Shown: positions 11,231-24,085 of the stretch, piece by piece | Layout: every line of letters starts with the position of its first letter | Position numbering within the stretch: position 1 is the first letter of the stretch | DNA from: Torreya grandis | Lineage: Eukaryota; Streptophyta; Pinopsida; Cupressales; Taxaceae | Direction: 5' to 3' | Assembly: GCA_037957365.1 (NCBI GenBank) | Contig: JARHVA010004227.1 | Location: forward strand, 582,001 to 646,000 | Length of the DNA stretch: 64,000 bases | Program-made: the position numbers and the translations under genes | The notes under the pieces: generated by a model | What the model was told of the DNA's origin: nothing | Database searches by the model: none | What the model saw: the letters and a program-made list of their open reading frames with translations, nothing else

Positions 11231-14200
11231 CTTATTGAACATGGATTTTTAGATTTTTGTTTAAGGGTTTTGTCTAAGTTCATGATTCCCATACACTAAA
11301 GATAAATTTGATCATCCTTTCTAGGATTTGATTAAGCACTAATCTAGGGTTTATATTTGACATAGGAGTTTGTCATCACTATAAATTTCACCCTTGAGGA
11401 GGTTGTTCAAGCCTTCCCCATCTAGGTGATAGCATGGAGGAACCTCTAGGTTATGGGTGACTAATGGTTGAGGTTAATCTCTAGATATGGATAGTTCCCT
11501 TGATGCTAACACCTCAATCTATTATTAAACTATTTATTTCAAGGGAAAGGGAAAGAGATAATTAAAAATAATTAAATGGGAGGTGATTCACCAAAATTAG
11601 TATACTTCACTTGCCTATACTACACTAAAAACATGAATTAGGACTGAAAGTTATTGCACTAACTTAGCATGAGTCTCCAAGCATCAGTATTTCAATATGA
11701 ATGTTAAGATAAAGACACTAACCAAGAGATGATGATAAATAGGTCTCATAGGAGACACTAATGAAGCATTCACCACACTTAACCAATGTAAAACCACATA
11801 ACACAATCCATATGACTTGCTAAGATCACTAACAACCTCTAATAAAGTAATGATATATGACAAATGAAAGAGAGCTATGATACTACTACTAGCTTTAATA
11901 AACTAACCATGAAGCATACACTAATTAAAGCATTGATAAGGTTAGAAAATAGCATATATTAAATTTTGAAGGCAAATTATAATTTTTTATATGAGCATGG
12001 ATTCACCATACTCAGGTTGAGGATCTTTTACAATCCTTAAAAAGCCATACATATAAGAGAACTAAGAGAGAAGAGAGAGAAAGGGTGTAGAGGAGGTCCA
12101 CGGCAAGTGTCTTCCAATAATTAGGTAGTTATAATATAAGATCTTGAGCAATAAAATAGTCATATAACTCGTCACTTCTATGTTTTGACATGGTATGATG
12201 ATGGTCATATATTAAGAGGTAGCGAGGAGAAACTTCATTATCTTCCATGATTCACTCTTAACATCTTGAAACTGATTTCACTCTTCATGGAGTTAAAAGT
12301 CAATTATAAAAGATAAGTTATAGGTTATAACTTGACACATGGCTTGTTCCATGATCCCTTACTACATTGAATTCACCTTCTCTATTGCATCTTGGTGACA
12401 CCTATTCAAGCTTGTGTGTCTACAATTCTGACTTTGTAGTCTTTTATAACTTGCTTCTATACAATCTTTAATTTGATTCTTATAATCAACACCTGTAACT
12501 ATGATTCCTCATAAATTTTAACTTTGGATACATCCTTGGTTTCTATTTCTCACCATTATCTTATTTAAACTACCCTTAGTGACTTTAAACAGGTCTACAA
12601 CCACATCTTAATCTTGCAAGTGATGTGACAATCTCACTTAGGGTTAGCTATTCTTTGAAAAAAATTCCAATCACCATGAGAGATATTGAAATAGTTTTTA
12701 GGAGTACATGGGACTTATACTTAAGCTTAGTAGACCTCCTTATCTGATCAAAAGGCTCTAATGCATCCAAAGCCATGTAAACTAGTAAAAAAACTATAGT
12801 TTTAGGCCCTTTTTTATCACTTTCTCCTTCACACCTAATAAATGATTGCTCACATGGATTCCCCTGAGAATTTCAAATGTCATCAAGTTTTTTTCAAGGT
12901 ATATATATCCCCCTAGAGTCAATATTACACATGGATAGTTATCAGGTCATTTTTAGTATTTTGGTAGCTTGTGAGCACTCCATCTTCTTAACAACCACTC
13001 ATAAAGAACAACCTTCAAACCTCTAACCAATGCCACCAAGTTTGAGTGTATTTGGGTATTCAATTATTACTAGGATATTTTGGTTTTGTGAAATTTTTTG
13101 TAGATGATCTGAACATGAAAAGGTAGCTTCTCAAGTACCAAACCTATGTTTGAACACCCAATTTAGTTTTTATGTTAACATGACACCTTTTGAGCTCATT
13201 CTTGCTTAGTAATCTTTCTTCCATATCACATTATTTCTTGGTAAAACTTTCTAATTTATATTTTAGTGCTCCTAAATTATTTTTCCCCTTAGGTCAAATT
13301 TACCATTTGTAGGGGTTAAGAAGGTGTTTATCCTTCTTAACTATGTTTTATGTTTCTTGAGTTTTGTGGGATTCTCTTAAGCATATTCAATGGTATGGGA
13401 ACTATAGTTTATGTTTTTACCTATTGATTTAGGTCACTTTAGGGTCTTATAACTCTATTATAGGCCTACAAAATCTTAAGGAGGGTTTGAGGCCTTCTTA
13501 TACCTATAGGTGCTAATTTAGGTCTTGAGAGTTATGAATTTTTATGAGGATCATGATAAAACCCTAATCACACCTATATATGGTTTTTCAAGAGATTTAT
13601 TCAGCTTTTTATATCCTTTAATAACTTATAGTCATGAAGACAATGATAAAATATGCCTCTAGACCCATAGCCTAAGGCATTATCATGGAAACTTGTACAT
13701 ATCACAACTTGAGACCTTATAAGCATTAGGGATACCTCTTAGTGAACCTACAAAACATTGAGAGAATGTGAATATGTTTGGAAACTTACCAATGATATTC
13801 ATTTGAGTTATTCACCCATATAAACATAAAACTTATACCTTGACTGCATACCTAATGTTCACATGCATTCCATCTCTTCACCTATGCTTATGTATGGCTT
13901 GCAATAAGGATGATATCATATAAAAACGTATTCACAAGCCCTTATACACTTCACTACAAGTTATTTAGGTACAAATTTTGACCTATAAGTTTACAGACTT
14001 GTAGGTTAGCATTACCTCTTTTGGATTTTCTTTGAGAACATGCCTTAAGATTTACCACATATTGATCAATTATATAAATGTCTAGAGAATATATTGAGGA
14101 TCATTATATCTTATTTTAAGCTCACTCCTGAGGTTAAAAATTCATAAGTATAGATAAAATATACTTTATTCATGTCATGGTCTTGTAGTTTTATTTTGAG

Positions 14201-16343
14201 GATTGTTCCTTTGGGTTGGTATAAGAAAAGCACTTTGGTAATGGAAGTGAGTTTGGATAAACATGGAATAGGAAAAAGATACCACCATAAGTGTGTCTCA
14301 AGTTTTTTGACTAATTTCACAAGCCCCAAACCCTTTAAACAACATTAACCTGACTCATAAACTATACATTCATACTTTATAGACTTGTACCTCACATTCA
14401 CTTCATACATGCATGGAACATTTTATTGAATATGGTGTATGGGTTTCTACCAAAAATCATTAAACCAATATTTTGAAACAACAAGCTCTCAAATTATTTC
14501 AAAAGTGAGAAAATTGAGATTATGGGGTTTTACAATGATTTAAGCTGCCTTATTTTTCTAATGATTGTTCATAGAGATATGCCCCCTAGAACTTAAACTA
14601 TTTCCCATAAACCGATAAACTATTTTGCTAATTTTTAAGGGAATAGGGGATCCCATAAACCCCAATATCATTGGTTATAACTCTCTCTTTCTCCTCTATG
14701 CACCATCCTCAAATTGGTTGGCCTTTCTCAAGCTGCCAAGAACCAGATGGAGGTTTTAATAAGGTTTCTACCTGTTTGTACATGTAATACTCTCTTAATC
14801 ATGGATTTGGATTTATTCAGGTGGGATGATGATATGGATAATCTTCATTACCTTGAACCCTTATCTATTTGTCTAAATATGCTCTAATCATACATAGAAA
14901 CTTGTAAAACTCATCAAGACATCTTGTTCATGTAATGGAAGTTGATTATTTGAACTAGTGCCTTATTGGATCCTTGTGAGATATTTTCATAGAGTCCTCC
15001 CTTACATTCATAATGTATATGTAATGTATAAACCTCATTCAACCTACCTTTTCTCATACTATACCATATCTTGAAAGTGAAACAATAAGATGAAGAGATT
15101 TTATGAGTGGGTTATATGTTTAAGAATGAATATTTTGACACCTTGACAAGGGGTATGTGAAAAGGTGAGAAAATATGTTTTTCAACAAGTGTTACATGAC
15201 AGAATATAATTTCTTTGAATTATAAACTAACTTGAAACATGTGGGTTTGACACATGAGATGCCTAAACAAGCATAATACAATTATGATAATTATCTTAAC
15301 TTTTTCAAAATAACCTTAAACTATGTTAAACACATCATAAATAATCAATCCATGGATATAATATCAACAACTAAGTGTTATAACTTTTCATTTTGATTAG
15401 ACCACCCTAAAAGACCTTGATCACTACTAGGAACAACAACACTCCTCACCAAGGGCAAGATAAGCTTTGACCAAAATAATTCCTCTAAAAGGATATCAAC
15501 AAAGTTAAACAAGGATTAGAATCAAAGTTTTGAAATACAATGGCCTATGGTATCCATTTTGGCTAATAGGGTTTAAGATTGAATTCTTTATTTCCACGGA
15601 CATAAATATTTTCTTCTATTATCTTTCAATTTCTTTTTCTTTCTTTCTATAAATATGTTTCAATAGTTGCAAAACTCATATGATTTGTCATTATAGGCAA
15701 ATTAGTAATTAGTTTTACCTAAGTCATGATGTGAGGGGTATTTCTCCAATACTAAATCCATTATATAGAATTATATATGAATTTTAGCTTCCATATACCT
15801 ATAATTATATCATAAATGCTTAAGGTTTTTGTTTTTCATCCATAGGAAGCCTTTTGACCAATTAGTTCTATAGTGCATTAGTAATTGGTTAGCCCCAATA
15901 AATTACTCTCAATGTACCTTAGACATGGGATGGTGTGACTATGGATGGTAGAATCCTCTGTAGTTAGTGCCCCTTTGGGAATTATTCACCATTTACTACT
16001 AGGATCAGATTATTTGAGAGCCTAAAAATCAAACTCACCCTACCTAGTTACACCCTCAATGTCATTTAAAAAATAAAAGTTTTAAATTCTAATCATGGTT
16101 ATAATGAATGAATTTTTATTGTATAAAAGGGATAAAATTAATAATATACATTTTCAAGCCTTAATTTATATTGCTTTAAAATCCAATGATAACTACTAAT
16201 TTTCACCACCAAGCACCAAAGGGTATGCATGACTCCTTTTGTACCTCATATTCTCTCTATGGATTTTTAAATGAATACTACGCACCCTATTGATGGGCTT
16301 ATCATGACTATCAAAATTAATAAATCCAATATAGAATAATTTA
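11231..16343. other. About 5 kb with no recognisable coding motif
   Basis: By position this could be the leader and body of whatever element the preceding LTR began, but I can read no gag, protease or pol block on either strand. No frame exceeds 72 codons. Local low-order repetition is present near 13,440-13,760 (CCTACAAAA blocks after short T/A-rich runs). A 5' LTR for the gag relic that starts near 16,344 would be expected in about 14.9-16.2 kb, but I could not align one. Confidence 0.5.
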
Positions 16344-17222
16344 ATGAATTTATTGATAAATAATTCACTAAGTATATTTGTACTAATCCAAGGGATTGAT
16401 TCATTACTTTACATTACAAGCAATGAACAAAATAAAATATCTCAATCCTCTACATTAAGAGAACAATATTATCACTTACATGATATTAATCAAACATTTT
16501 CAAATTTCCTAGATTCTATTATTTATTTTATTCTTATACCAACATCTCTAATTATATATGTGACATTATCCCTAGGTATGGTGGCATCACAAGGATTACA
16601 ATAGATTAATATGCCTATTTTTACATAGGTATCATACACACCTCCTTTGATTACCATGAATGGCACATTACCAACTCATCTAATGGAAATTCCTTTGAGT
16701 ATATTGTTACAACCATGTATGATAAGGTGTTATAATTATAGAAAGGTTTAAATATGTTTAATCATTCAATTGATTGTCATACCTTGATTCATAATACTTT
16801 GGAACCTGAGATAACATATTCCCCATTAATAGAAGGCTTTGTAACTCCTAAGGTTCCACTCCATGAAGGTAAAGGTGATTTATAACATAATATTTGATCA
16901 TTTCATTCCATATGCATAGATTATAAAAATAATGAAAAATTATTAACCAAAATATTTCTATGAATCCTCAAATTATATGTTTTAGATGGTTCTATGATCT
17001 TTCAATCCAATTAGTTCAATCTCTCAAGCCTTTCATATATTATTTTATATAACACTTCTCTATAAATATTAGAAAAATTATATTTTATGTGTAAATTTAT
17101 AAACTCAAGTAAGGGTTAAATAATCCAATCATTGAATATATTCTTCAATACAAAACTATGCTATTTAGATGACCAATTATAAGGTAGTCAATGAATTAAA
17201 ATATATTTTCACATAATGTTTG
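16344..17222 (+). pseudogene. Tat-type gag relic, 5' part
   Basis: This is the N-terminal and central part of a retrotransposon capsid protein. An open frame at 16,344-16,604 precedes the diagnostic block PKVPLHEGKGDL at about 16,850. That block corresponds to TLYDGKGDIETHLRYFH in the minus element (about 37,240) and to FTFDNRKGDHE in the plus element (about 42,115). The following LTKIFL and YVLDGSMIF segments keep the same spacing as in those two copies. The frame is cut at 17,222 by a solo LTR and resumes at 18,545. Several stop codons make it a pseudogene. The true start codon is not clear. Confidence 0.75.
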
Positions 17223-18544
17223 TGTATATGATATTTATGGATTATATAGAACCTCAATATTATACACTTAGAAAACTCAAACCTTGGTTGTTCCTTTCAG
17301 TTTTGTACCTTTCCCACTTTTATAAGTATTGCATCTACTCTATCTTGTGCCCCTTGGTCTATCTCTTGGTCTGATCGGTATTATTTTGATGACCTAGACC
17401 ATTTATTTTGCCTAAAATGATTAAAATATACTTATCTTATGCCCATGTAAGTTCTGATCCTATACCTACTTTTCTATTCCCTAGTCACTAACATCTTAAA
17501 TAAACACCTACATCAACATAGGTGTCATGTTCTGATTCAAGTGTCTAGTTCCCTAAAGTCATCCATTAATAAATGAAATGTATCCTAATGGTTTGCTTAA
17601 GTGATATAATGTGACTTAATTCTCTAAAGGGATTGATATAAATATAATATCAACCCTCATTCATTCATCACCTAAAAACTTCTTACCTACTAATCAAGCA
17701 ACTTATAAAAGGCATTCAATCAAGTACTCAAGTAAGCAAATCTTTCTTATTTTATCCTATTTTTATATTAGTCAAATTTACATTTCATACATACCTCTAA
17801 AGTTTTGAAGGAAAAGCACAAGAGATATATTTTCCAAGTTACAATATAGGTCATTTTTCTACTTGATTTCCACATATTGCATGATTCACAAATAATCCAA
17901 CACATATGGAATAACTAAATTAGTTTGAGGCCTCTTCAAATTAGTGGATATATAGGTAGTGCTCATTGATAGAGGGATATTTGGGGTTATCTCTACATCA
18001 TTTTCCCACTAATCCATTAGGTCACAATGAAGATGAAGAACTAGGGTTTTGAAATGTCATGAGTGATAGTCCATGACCCATATTTGAATGCACCTGAGTG
18101 AAGGAAAATAAATACCCAAAAGCATCCAAGTGGTCACATGATTTTTTGGCAAATATTCTATACAAGATACCTATGTCAAGTTTATCTTTTTTTTGATGTA
18201 ACGATCCAAGTATAACACTAGTTTCTTCAGTTCCAAAGGCACTAATCCAAAAATAGGTGACTATTCTAGAACCCTCTTCTAGTTTGTTTTCTACCTATTC
18301 TAGGTCTAGAACTATGTTAGCATCAAAGCCATCTAAGTATATTATTTCTTTGTCATTTAAATATATAGCATAGTTGTACTTATTATTTTTATCCTAACTT
18401 ATTTTAATGAATTCAACATATGTTATATCTAAGTTTAACATCTAAGTGTCTTGTTATTGAAATAGTTTATCACCATTGTACCTTAGGCTATCTCTATCCC
18501 CTTTACTCCTAGATAACCCCAATCTATATTTTTAAGGTTAAACA
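17223..18544 (+). mobile_element. Solo LTR inserted inside gag
   Basis: A 1.3-kb segment runs from TGTATATGAT to GGTTAAACA with flanking 5-bp sequences GTTTG (17,218-17,222) and ATTTG (18,545-18,549), a 4-of-5 match to a target duplication. It is a distant relative of the LTRs at 39,917 and 45,695. It shares a TATA box (TATAAATATA near 17,638), a GAGGCC block, then GTGCTCATTGATAGAGGG, CCCACTAATCCATT and a terminal GGTTAAACA. Removing it restores gag: the joint aligns with an uninterrupted gag at about 42,465-42,500 in the plus element. A single LTR without an internal region is the usual product of LTR-LTR recombination. Confidence 0.8.
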
Positions 18545-18549
18545 ATTTG

Positions 18550-19334
18550 ATATCACCACCTCATGAGTCCATCATGTTTTAAAAATTATAAATTTTTAAC
18601 ATTTATTCCATTAGATGAAATAATTATAAGTTCAAGTCATAGATTTGAACACAATTAAGTATTCACCAAATGATCCAACTAATTCAGATACTAAGGTTCA
18701 AAGAAAACCTAGATTCAAGGTTAAATCTAATGAAATAAAAATGAATAAAAGGTATCAATCAATGTAGTATCACAACCAAGAAATAAGATATCATCGATAA
18801 CTCTACCAAGGTGATGAATTTCACATTTACCATCACCTCCTAATATATTATTACCAAAGTTACTTAAGTATAATCTCATATCTCTCCCTCCACCCTTAAA
18901 GGTTGATACAACTAAAATTTAACATAAGGGATTCAATAAAAATTGCATATTATTTCTATCATATATGAATAAGACACTATAAAAACAAGTTTTATAGACT
19001 AAGATATAAGATATAAGATATTATTGATGATAATATTTTTGAGTTATGCACACCCACATAGGAGGCTGGACCATAACAAATTGAAAATTCAAAGTTTAAA
19101 ATATTAAATAATCCATTTTAAAACATGGAAAAATATAAATTATGAATAATTAATAGTTAAGGTATACATATAATTCCCATTCTCCTCCATCATATGGACA
19201 CCTAGTAGATGGTATTATTGATACAATTACATGCACATCAGTACCATGTCCTATGATCATGTTTGATGTCAATGAGATTGTTGATGATGATTTAGATAGA
19301 TATGAACTCTTTATTTGAGATTATAACAACAAAT
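18550..19334 (+). pseudogene. Tat-type gag relic, 3' part
   Basis: Continues the gag broken at 17,222. The block after the solo LTR (CATGAGTCCATCATG, 18,564-18,578) matches CATGAGTCCATTATC in the plus element, where gag is continuous (HESIIFKKIKYF). Later, CTCATATCTCTCCCTCC (about 18,876) again matches CTCATATCTCTCCCTAC at about 42,806. A heavily mutated C-x2-H zinc-finger region (CIYH-like, about 18,935) corresponds to the YCEYH block of the related copies. Many frameshifts are present. Confidence 0.7.
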
Positions 19335-19640
19335 AACCCATATATAGTTACATGATTGATAATGGGTCAATTTAAAATGCATGTATAATGACATTTATTC
19401 ACACTCTTGGGTACACAGAGAAGGATTTACAAGACACATAAAAATTAGTTAAAGCATTTGATGGACATATACAAAATATTCTTAGGCATATATTACTACC
19501 TCTTTAGGTTGGTTCACTAATAATGGTTACTCATATTTTAGTCTTACAAATCATAGGGTTATTTGACATGTTATTAGGATGCCCTTAGATATAGAATCTC
19601 TACACAATGCCATCCTTTGTGCATCAATGTCTCAAATATA
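19335..19640 (+). pseudogene. Retroviral-type aspartic protease relic
   Basis: Translation gives SYMIDNGS at about 19,346-19,369, which is the active-site motif with D-N-G-S in place of the more common D-T/S-G. TFIHTLGYTEKDLQ, VKAFDGHIQNIL, LLPL and FDMLLGCP follow, ending in a decayed STLHQ-LKYI block (VHQCLKYI). The order and spacing match the protease plus linker of Tat/Athila-type elements. Three or more stop codons disable it. No reverse transcriptase follows. Confidence 0.85.
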
Positions 19641-20843
19641 TACATTATAATTAGGTGGTCAAAGTTTTAAGCATTAGATATGAATACCATCTAAAATTAG
19701 TAGTATCTCCTCCTCTTTCTCCATCACCATTATAGTTGGTTATTATACTTATTTAAGAACATATTTAGAGTTAGTTATTGCACATATGTAGGATTTTCAT
19801 AAACAATCAATTCAAAGGAGTGTAATACACCCTCCTATATAGAAAGTGTCACATCAAAAACTTATGAAAATTTCAAAGAGATATTTATACTCTATAGTAC
19901 TTATTAAGTAAATACCTAAGATGGTTCAATATGTTCCATAGAAAACACAAGTAATGACACCTTCTCCTACTATAAAGTGGATCCCATTATGTCATACACC
20001 ATCTAAAATCAACATCCGACATGATATTTTATGAATTATACTCAATAAAATTACATTACAACAAATGTAGCACTTTTCATTCATAAAAAATCACCCTCCC
20101 ACTCTATGATATAGGAACACACTATGGTCCTTCCATTTATGTAATCATTAACTAGATTCTATTACATTTTTAAAACACTCAAATATTTCAAAAATACAAA
20201 TAAAATTAAATATTTCAAAAATAAAAAGAAAATTAAATATTTTAAAAAAAATTAAAATATTTCACAAAAAAAACACACAAACATTTTTAAAATACCAAAA
20301 AATTAAAAATATATGTGAACATCATAATAAATCAAAAACTTGTACATGACATGAGTTGTTAGTTTACTTAAGTAGTCACTAAGGTTAACATTTAATGTTA
20401 AGATAATGCACTAGTGACCACTCCTTATGGACACTTAGCCTATACTCAATTCCATAGTTTTAAACCATTGTTCCTCCACTTATATGTATATGACCCTCTA
20501 TCCTTAGGCAAATCTGATTTTTAATAGTCATATTCCTCATTTCAATCAACCTAAACTAATTAGTGTACTAATTCACACTTCTATTTTAGCTATATTTGAT
20601 CTTCGGACAAGGTCACTCCTTTAGGACAATCCCACTCATTGGTAGTATCATAATCCATTGATTTCATCCTCCCACCAAAATGGGTTATTTTCCCAAATTC
20701 AAATTCACTTAACGGGTCATCCCACACATTTAACTAGTCCCATTATATGAAATTCCAAGGACATTATATACTCACATTTTTAATTCATTTGCTCACTAGT
20801 TGGAAAGAAGATTCTATATTCCAAATAATGTATTTATTATAAT
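19641..20843 (+). other. Post-protease region with A-rich tract
   Basis: The frame decays by about 20,100. At about 20,160-20,330 there is an A-rich tract with short tandem structure: three or four units starting AAATATTTCAAAAATA, each about 19-29 bp. Similar A-rich tracts sit at about 43,905-43,985 (plus element) and, on the minus strand, 35,175-35,085 (minus element), always a few hundred bases after the protease. No RT, RNase H or integrase motif can be read. The region ends at the copia insertion. Confidence 0.55.
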
Positions 20844-21033
20844 TGTTCAATTTAGGATTTAGAAGAATAATATTAAAAGATATTCAGTGTGATAACTTAT
20901 TTTTATACACAACACATAAGTTTTAAAAATCTTGTGGGAGTTGGTTATAGAAAGCCAAATAATGAACACGACCAACTCATAAAATTAAAAGATAAAATAG
21001 ATAAATAATCAAACTAATTATGATTTTGTATCA
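20844..21033 (-). repeat. 3' LTR of the copia element
   Basis: 190 bp, from TGTTCAATTTAGG to GATTTTGTATCA on the plus strand. It aligns along its whole length with 23,887-24,080. Shared blocks include TTTAAAAATCTT, GTTGGTTATA and AAACTAATTATGATTTT. Confidence 0.85.
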
Positions 21034-21849
21034 TAAATTTCCCAAAAAAATACCCTTTGATCTAAAGGGGTATAAAATAACTAGATAAATGACTCTGAAG
21101 TCATCAAAGAAACTTTCATGTAGCTACAATTAGTGCATTTTACCTCATATTACTAATCAAAATTGATGTTCCTCCATAAAGAATCCCACCCAGTGAGTTG
21201 TGGCATAAAATTTTAATGAACTAAATCAAATATTTCTCATATATTGTGATCATACATACCATATTGTAGTATAACTAGATCAAAGCCTATTCAACTACAT
21301 CAATCCACATAACATTCCACCCAGAAGCCCATGAAAGTGACCAAAATATATTATGTATGGCACATATGTCTGATGTATAAAAAATTATGATGAAATTTTC
21401 TCAATATTGAAGGTGTTAGCAATCCCTATCAACTCATAATATCACCAATGAATGATTGAACACCAACCAATGTTATATCTTATCCCCTACTGATGATAGG
21501 TGAGAATTTGTGCAATGAGAGAAATAAAATCAAACAATCATGTATACTACATGTTATGAATATCAAGATAGAAATATAGAATTGGAGGAAAGAAAGAACA
21601 TAAGACAAAAAATGCTACTTCAACAAATCTCAATCTTGATCAAAGTAGCTCACACAACATGAGTGAATCACTAATCACTCAAAATATGTTATCAGAACCA
21701 TATACCTAGGCCATATAAAGCATGTCATGATTAGAGGAAGTGTTATAATAACCTGAATAACTAGAGTAAATAAAATATATACCACTAAAATGTCCTACAT
21801 AATTTTATGTAGCTTTCTTTTTGTGTGGAAATTAGGGTCCTTGAGATGG

Positions 21850-22715
21850 AAATGCATCTACAAGATGTTCAATACCACCACATTTGAAACATCTGGGATC
21901 TCCTATGCTAGCAAAATCTAGAAGAAATTGAATCATTGGAAGAACCACTAGAGTGAGAAGAGTGCTTATGGTGATGTCTGTGTTTGGAATATCCTAGAGA
22001 GGTCCAATGAGAAAGTTGTGGAGATGATATAGAATGATATGGATAGTGTCTCAAAGAATGTGTTGGAGAGTGTTTCATAGAATGATTCTAAAATTACCTC
22101 TATACATGGTGATGATCTATATGATGTGACATAGACTTTAATAGTGAGCCTCTTTGGTAGGATTCTTTTCTTCTTTGCAAACTATCACTCATGATGAGTT
22201 AGTAGCTCACAAATATAGTCAAATTCTACACCATTGAGCTTATCACTAAGTTGTAACATTTCAACGAAGTTGGTGTATTTTAGATTTGAGGCCAATTAGT
22301 GTGATGGAAATGAGCATGTTATCATTGATCTTCTACCTATCATGTAATATTCTTGTTTCAATATTTTCATCTATGAAATATATTCAGAAACATGTTCATC
22401 ATCTACTAGTTTATTATTTAAAATTTTCATAATAAGATCAATTTTATTATATGTAGGTTGTTTGTCATATAAGTCCCTTAGTGTTTTTCATGCTTTCCAT
22501 GTGTCAGATTTAACATCTTCAATGTGAATAATCACCTATGAAACATAGGATGATTTTAGCAATGTGAGTGCTTATCACATTTTTAGTATTCAACCAATTT
22601 GACCACTTTAATAAGTGGTGTGGTTTATTTTTCTATTATTTCCCATAGGTCATTAAAAATGATCATGTTTTCCCTATGTAATCTCCATTCCTTTTAGTTT
22701 TTAGGTGTTAATCAA
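21850..22715 (-). pseudogene. Copia gag relic with CCHC knuckle
   Basis: Minus-strand translation gives a UBN2-type copia capsid. The start reads LTPKN-KEW then MIIFNDLWEIIEK (about 22,705-22,620). WKAWKTLRDLYDKQPTYNK follows (about 22,480-22,420), and then LDDEHVSEYIS-like sequence. The nucleocapsid knuckle CFKCGGIEHLVDAF (21,891-21,850) keeps C-x2-C-x4-H, but the last Cys is lost. The order equals copia gag and the length is close to normal. Stops are scattered through it. The protein would package element RNA. No pol follows, so even an intact copy would have needed helper enzymes. Confidence 0.85.
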
Positions 22716-23869
22716 CCATTTTTAGAGATAAAACATACAATTTTAGGCATGGTGCTAAAAAATAATGATGAGTCAAGAAAGGGGATGATATTGGGGTTTA
22801 AACTTTACCCACCAAATAACTTCTAATTACAAAGATTATTAGACTTGTAAAAAATAATACAAGATCCTAGGACTTTTCAAAAAGAATGCAACACCTTATA
22901 TTTCCTTATATGCCCTTATATCACCATCATAATTTTTATATAACTCCTTTACATAATTAAATAAGATCAAAAAAGAATTTTTTATCAAAATATAACTAAA
23001 AGGTTTTTGAACCCTTAACCACCTCTTGTGAAAGTGACCAATAAAACTCTTATATCAAACTCACCTTTAGCCAATTAAATATGTATATGAAAAATATTCT
23101 AAATATTCTTACATTTTTATTATATTAAAAAATAAAAAATAAATATTGAACTAATATTTCACACATAAAAAAATCATTGGTTTTTACTTGTATGTAAATA
23201 GGAAGTGCACTAGATCCCTGGTGGAGCCCATAAGGCAAAAGTAAAAAAACGTAAATCAAACCCTAATGCACCTTTTTTTATTTTTTCCACCATACTTTAG
23301 CCTATTGTTCCATGTTTTCATGGGATTTCTATGCCATATATATCTTTTCTATTGTATTCACTAATTACTGAAATGCTTTGACAAAAAAACAACAACTTAC
23401 TATGGAAAATCCTTAGAGGTTTGAAGATTTTATTTGTGAAATTTATTTAAAATTTTCAATTCATAAAGATAAAAATAGATGGATCCCTTATTTATCATGG
23501 TTCATCATCTATTAGGAGTCTTATAGGAAATGGAGAAGCTCTTGATTTACTCAACCTGCACTTACATTTAAGACACCAAGTCTATAGCCTCTATGGCCAT
23601 TGATATCAAAAGATTAATCTAACCCCCACATATTTATTGTCAACATGCCCAGACTTCAAAATGAGGATATAAAGGTTTAAGTGGAGGATAATGTATGCAT
23701 ATAGCCTCTATGTACCAAATCCTATAGCAACAATTGTTCTTATGGAAGTATTTTTCTCTTTTGGACCCTTGATTAAAACATGATCATACAATTGTGCCTG
23801 TTGATATTTCTTTCTTTTCTTTGCTTAAACTTATTTAAATTTATTCTTTCCTCATTTTTCCATTACTAT

Positions 23870-23885
23870 CCATGATCTAATACCA
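23870..23885 (-). promoter_or_regulatory. Primer binding site, initiator-Met tRNA type
   Basis: Read on the minus strand, one base after the 5' LTR: TGGTATTAGATCATGG. It matches the usual copia primer site TGGTATCAGAGC with C-to-T-type changes. Confidence 0.85.
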
Positions 23886-23886
23886 C

Positions 23887-24080
23887 TATTTAAACTAGGA
23901 TTAAGAGGAATAATACAAAAATATATTCGATGTGAGAAATTATTTTTGTATACAATATGTAAGCTTTAAAAATCTTACTAGAGTTGGTTATAAAAAACCA
24001 AATAATGGGTGTAACCAACCTATAAAATCAAAAGCTAAAAAAACAAGCAAATAAACAAACTAATTATGATTTTAGATAAT
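23887..24080 (-). repeat. 5' LTR of the copia element
   Basis: About 193 bp. It aligns with 20,844-21,033 but differs at roughly a quarter of positions by eye, so the insertion is old. The terminal CA of the LTR (minus strand) is mutated to TA next to the primer site. Confidence 0.85.
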
Positions 24081-24085
24081 ATAAT

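Larger units (their letters stand above)
20844..24080 (-). mobile_element. Small non-autonomous Ty1/copia element (gag only)
   Basis: A complete 3.2-kb LTR element on the minus strand. Its direct LTRs are 20,844-21,033 and 23,887-24,080. The flanking 5-bp duplication ATAAT is identical on both sides (20,839-20,843 and 24,081-24,085). A tRNA-iMet-type primer site follows the right-hand (5') LTR. The only coding content is a copia gag (about 22,715-21,850). Between gag and the 3' LTR there are about 800 bp without protease, integrase or RT motifs. It sits inside the non-coding part of the larger plus-strand gag-protease element and is therefore younger than it. Confidence 0.85.

Noticed and set aside
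16344..16604. 86-codon plus frame as an independent small gene
   Set aside because: It lies directly before the diagnostic gag block and is better read as the gag N-terminus, although it does not align clearly with the gag starts of the two related elements.
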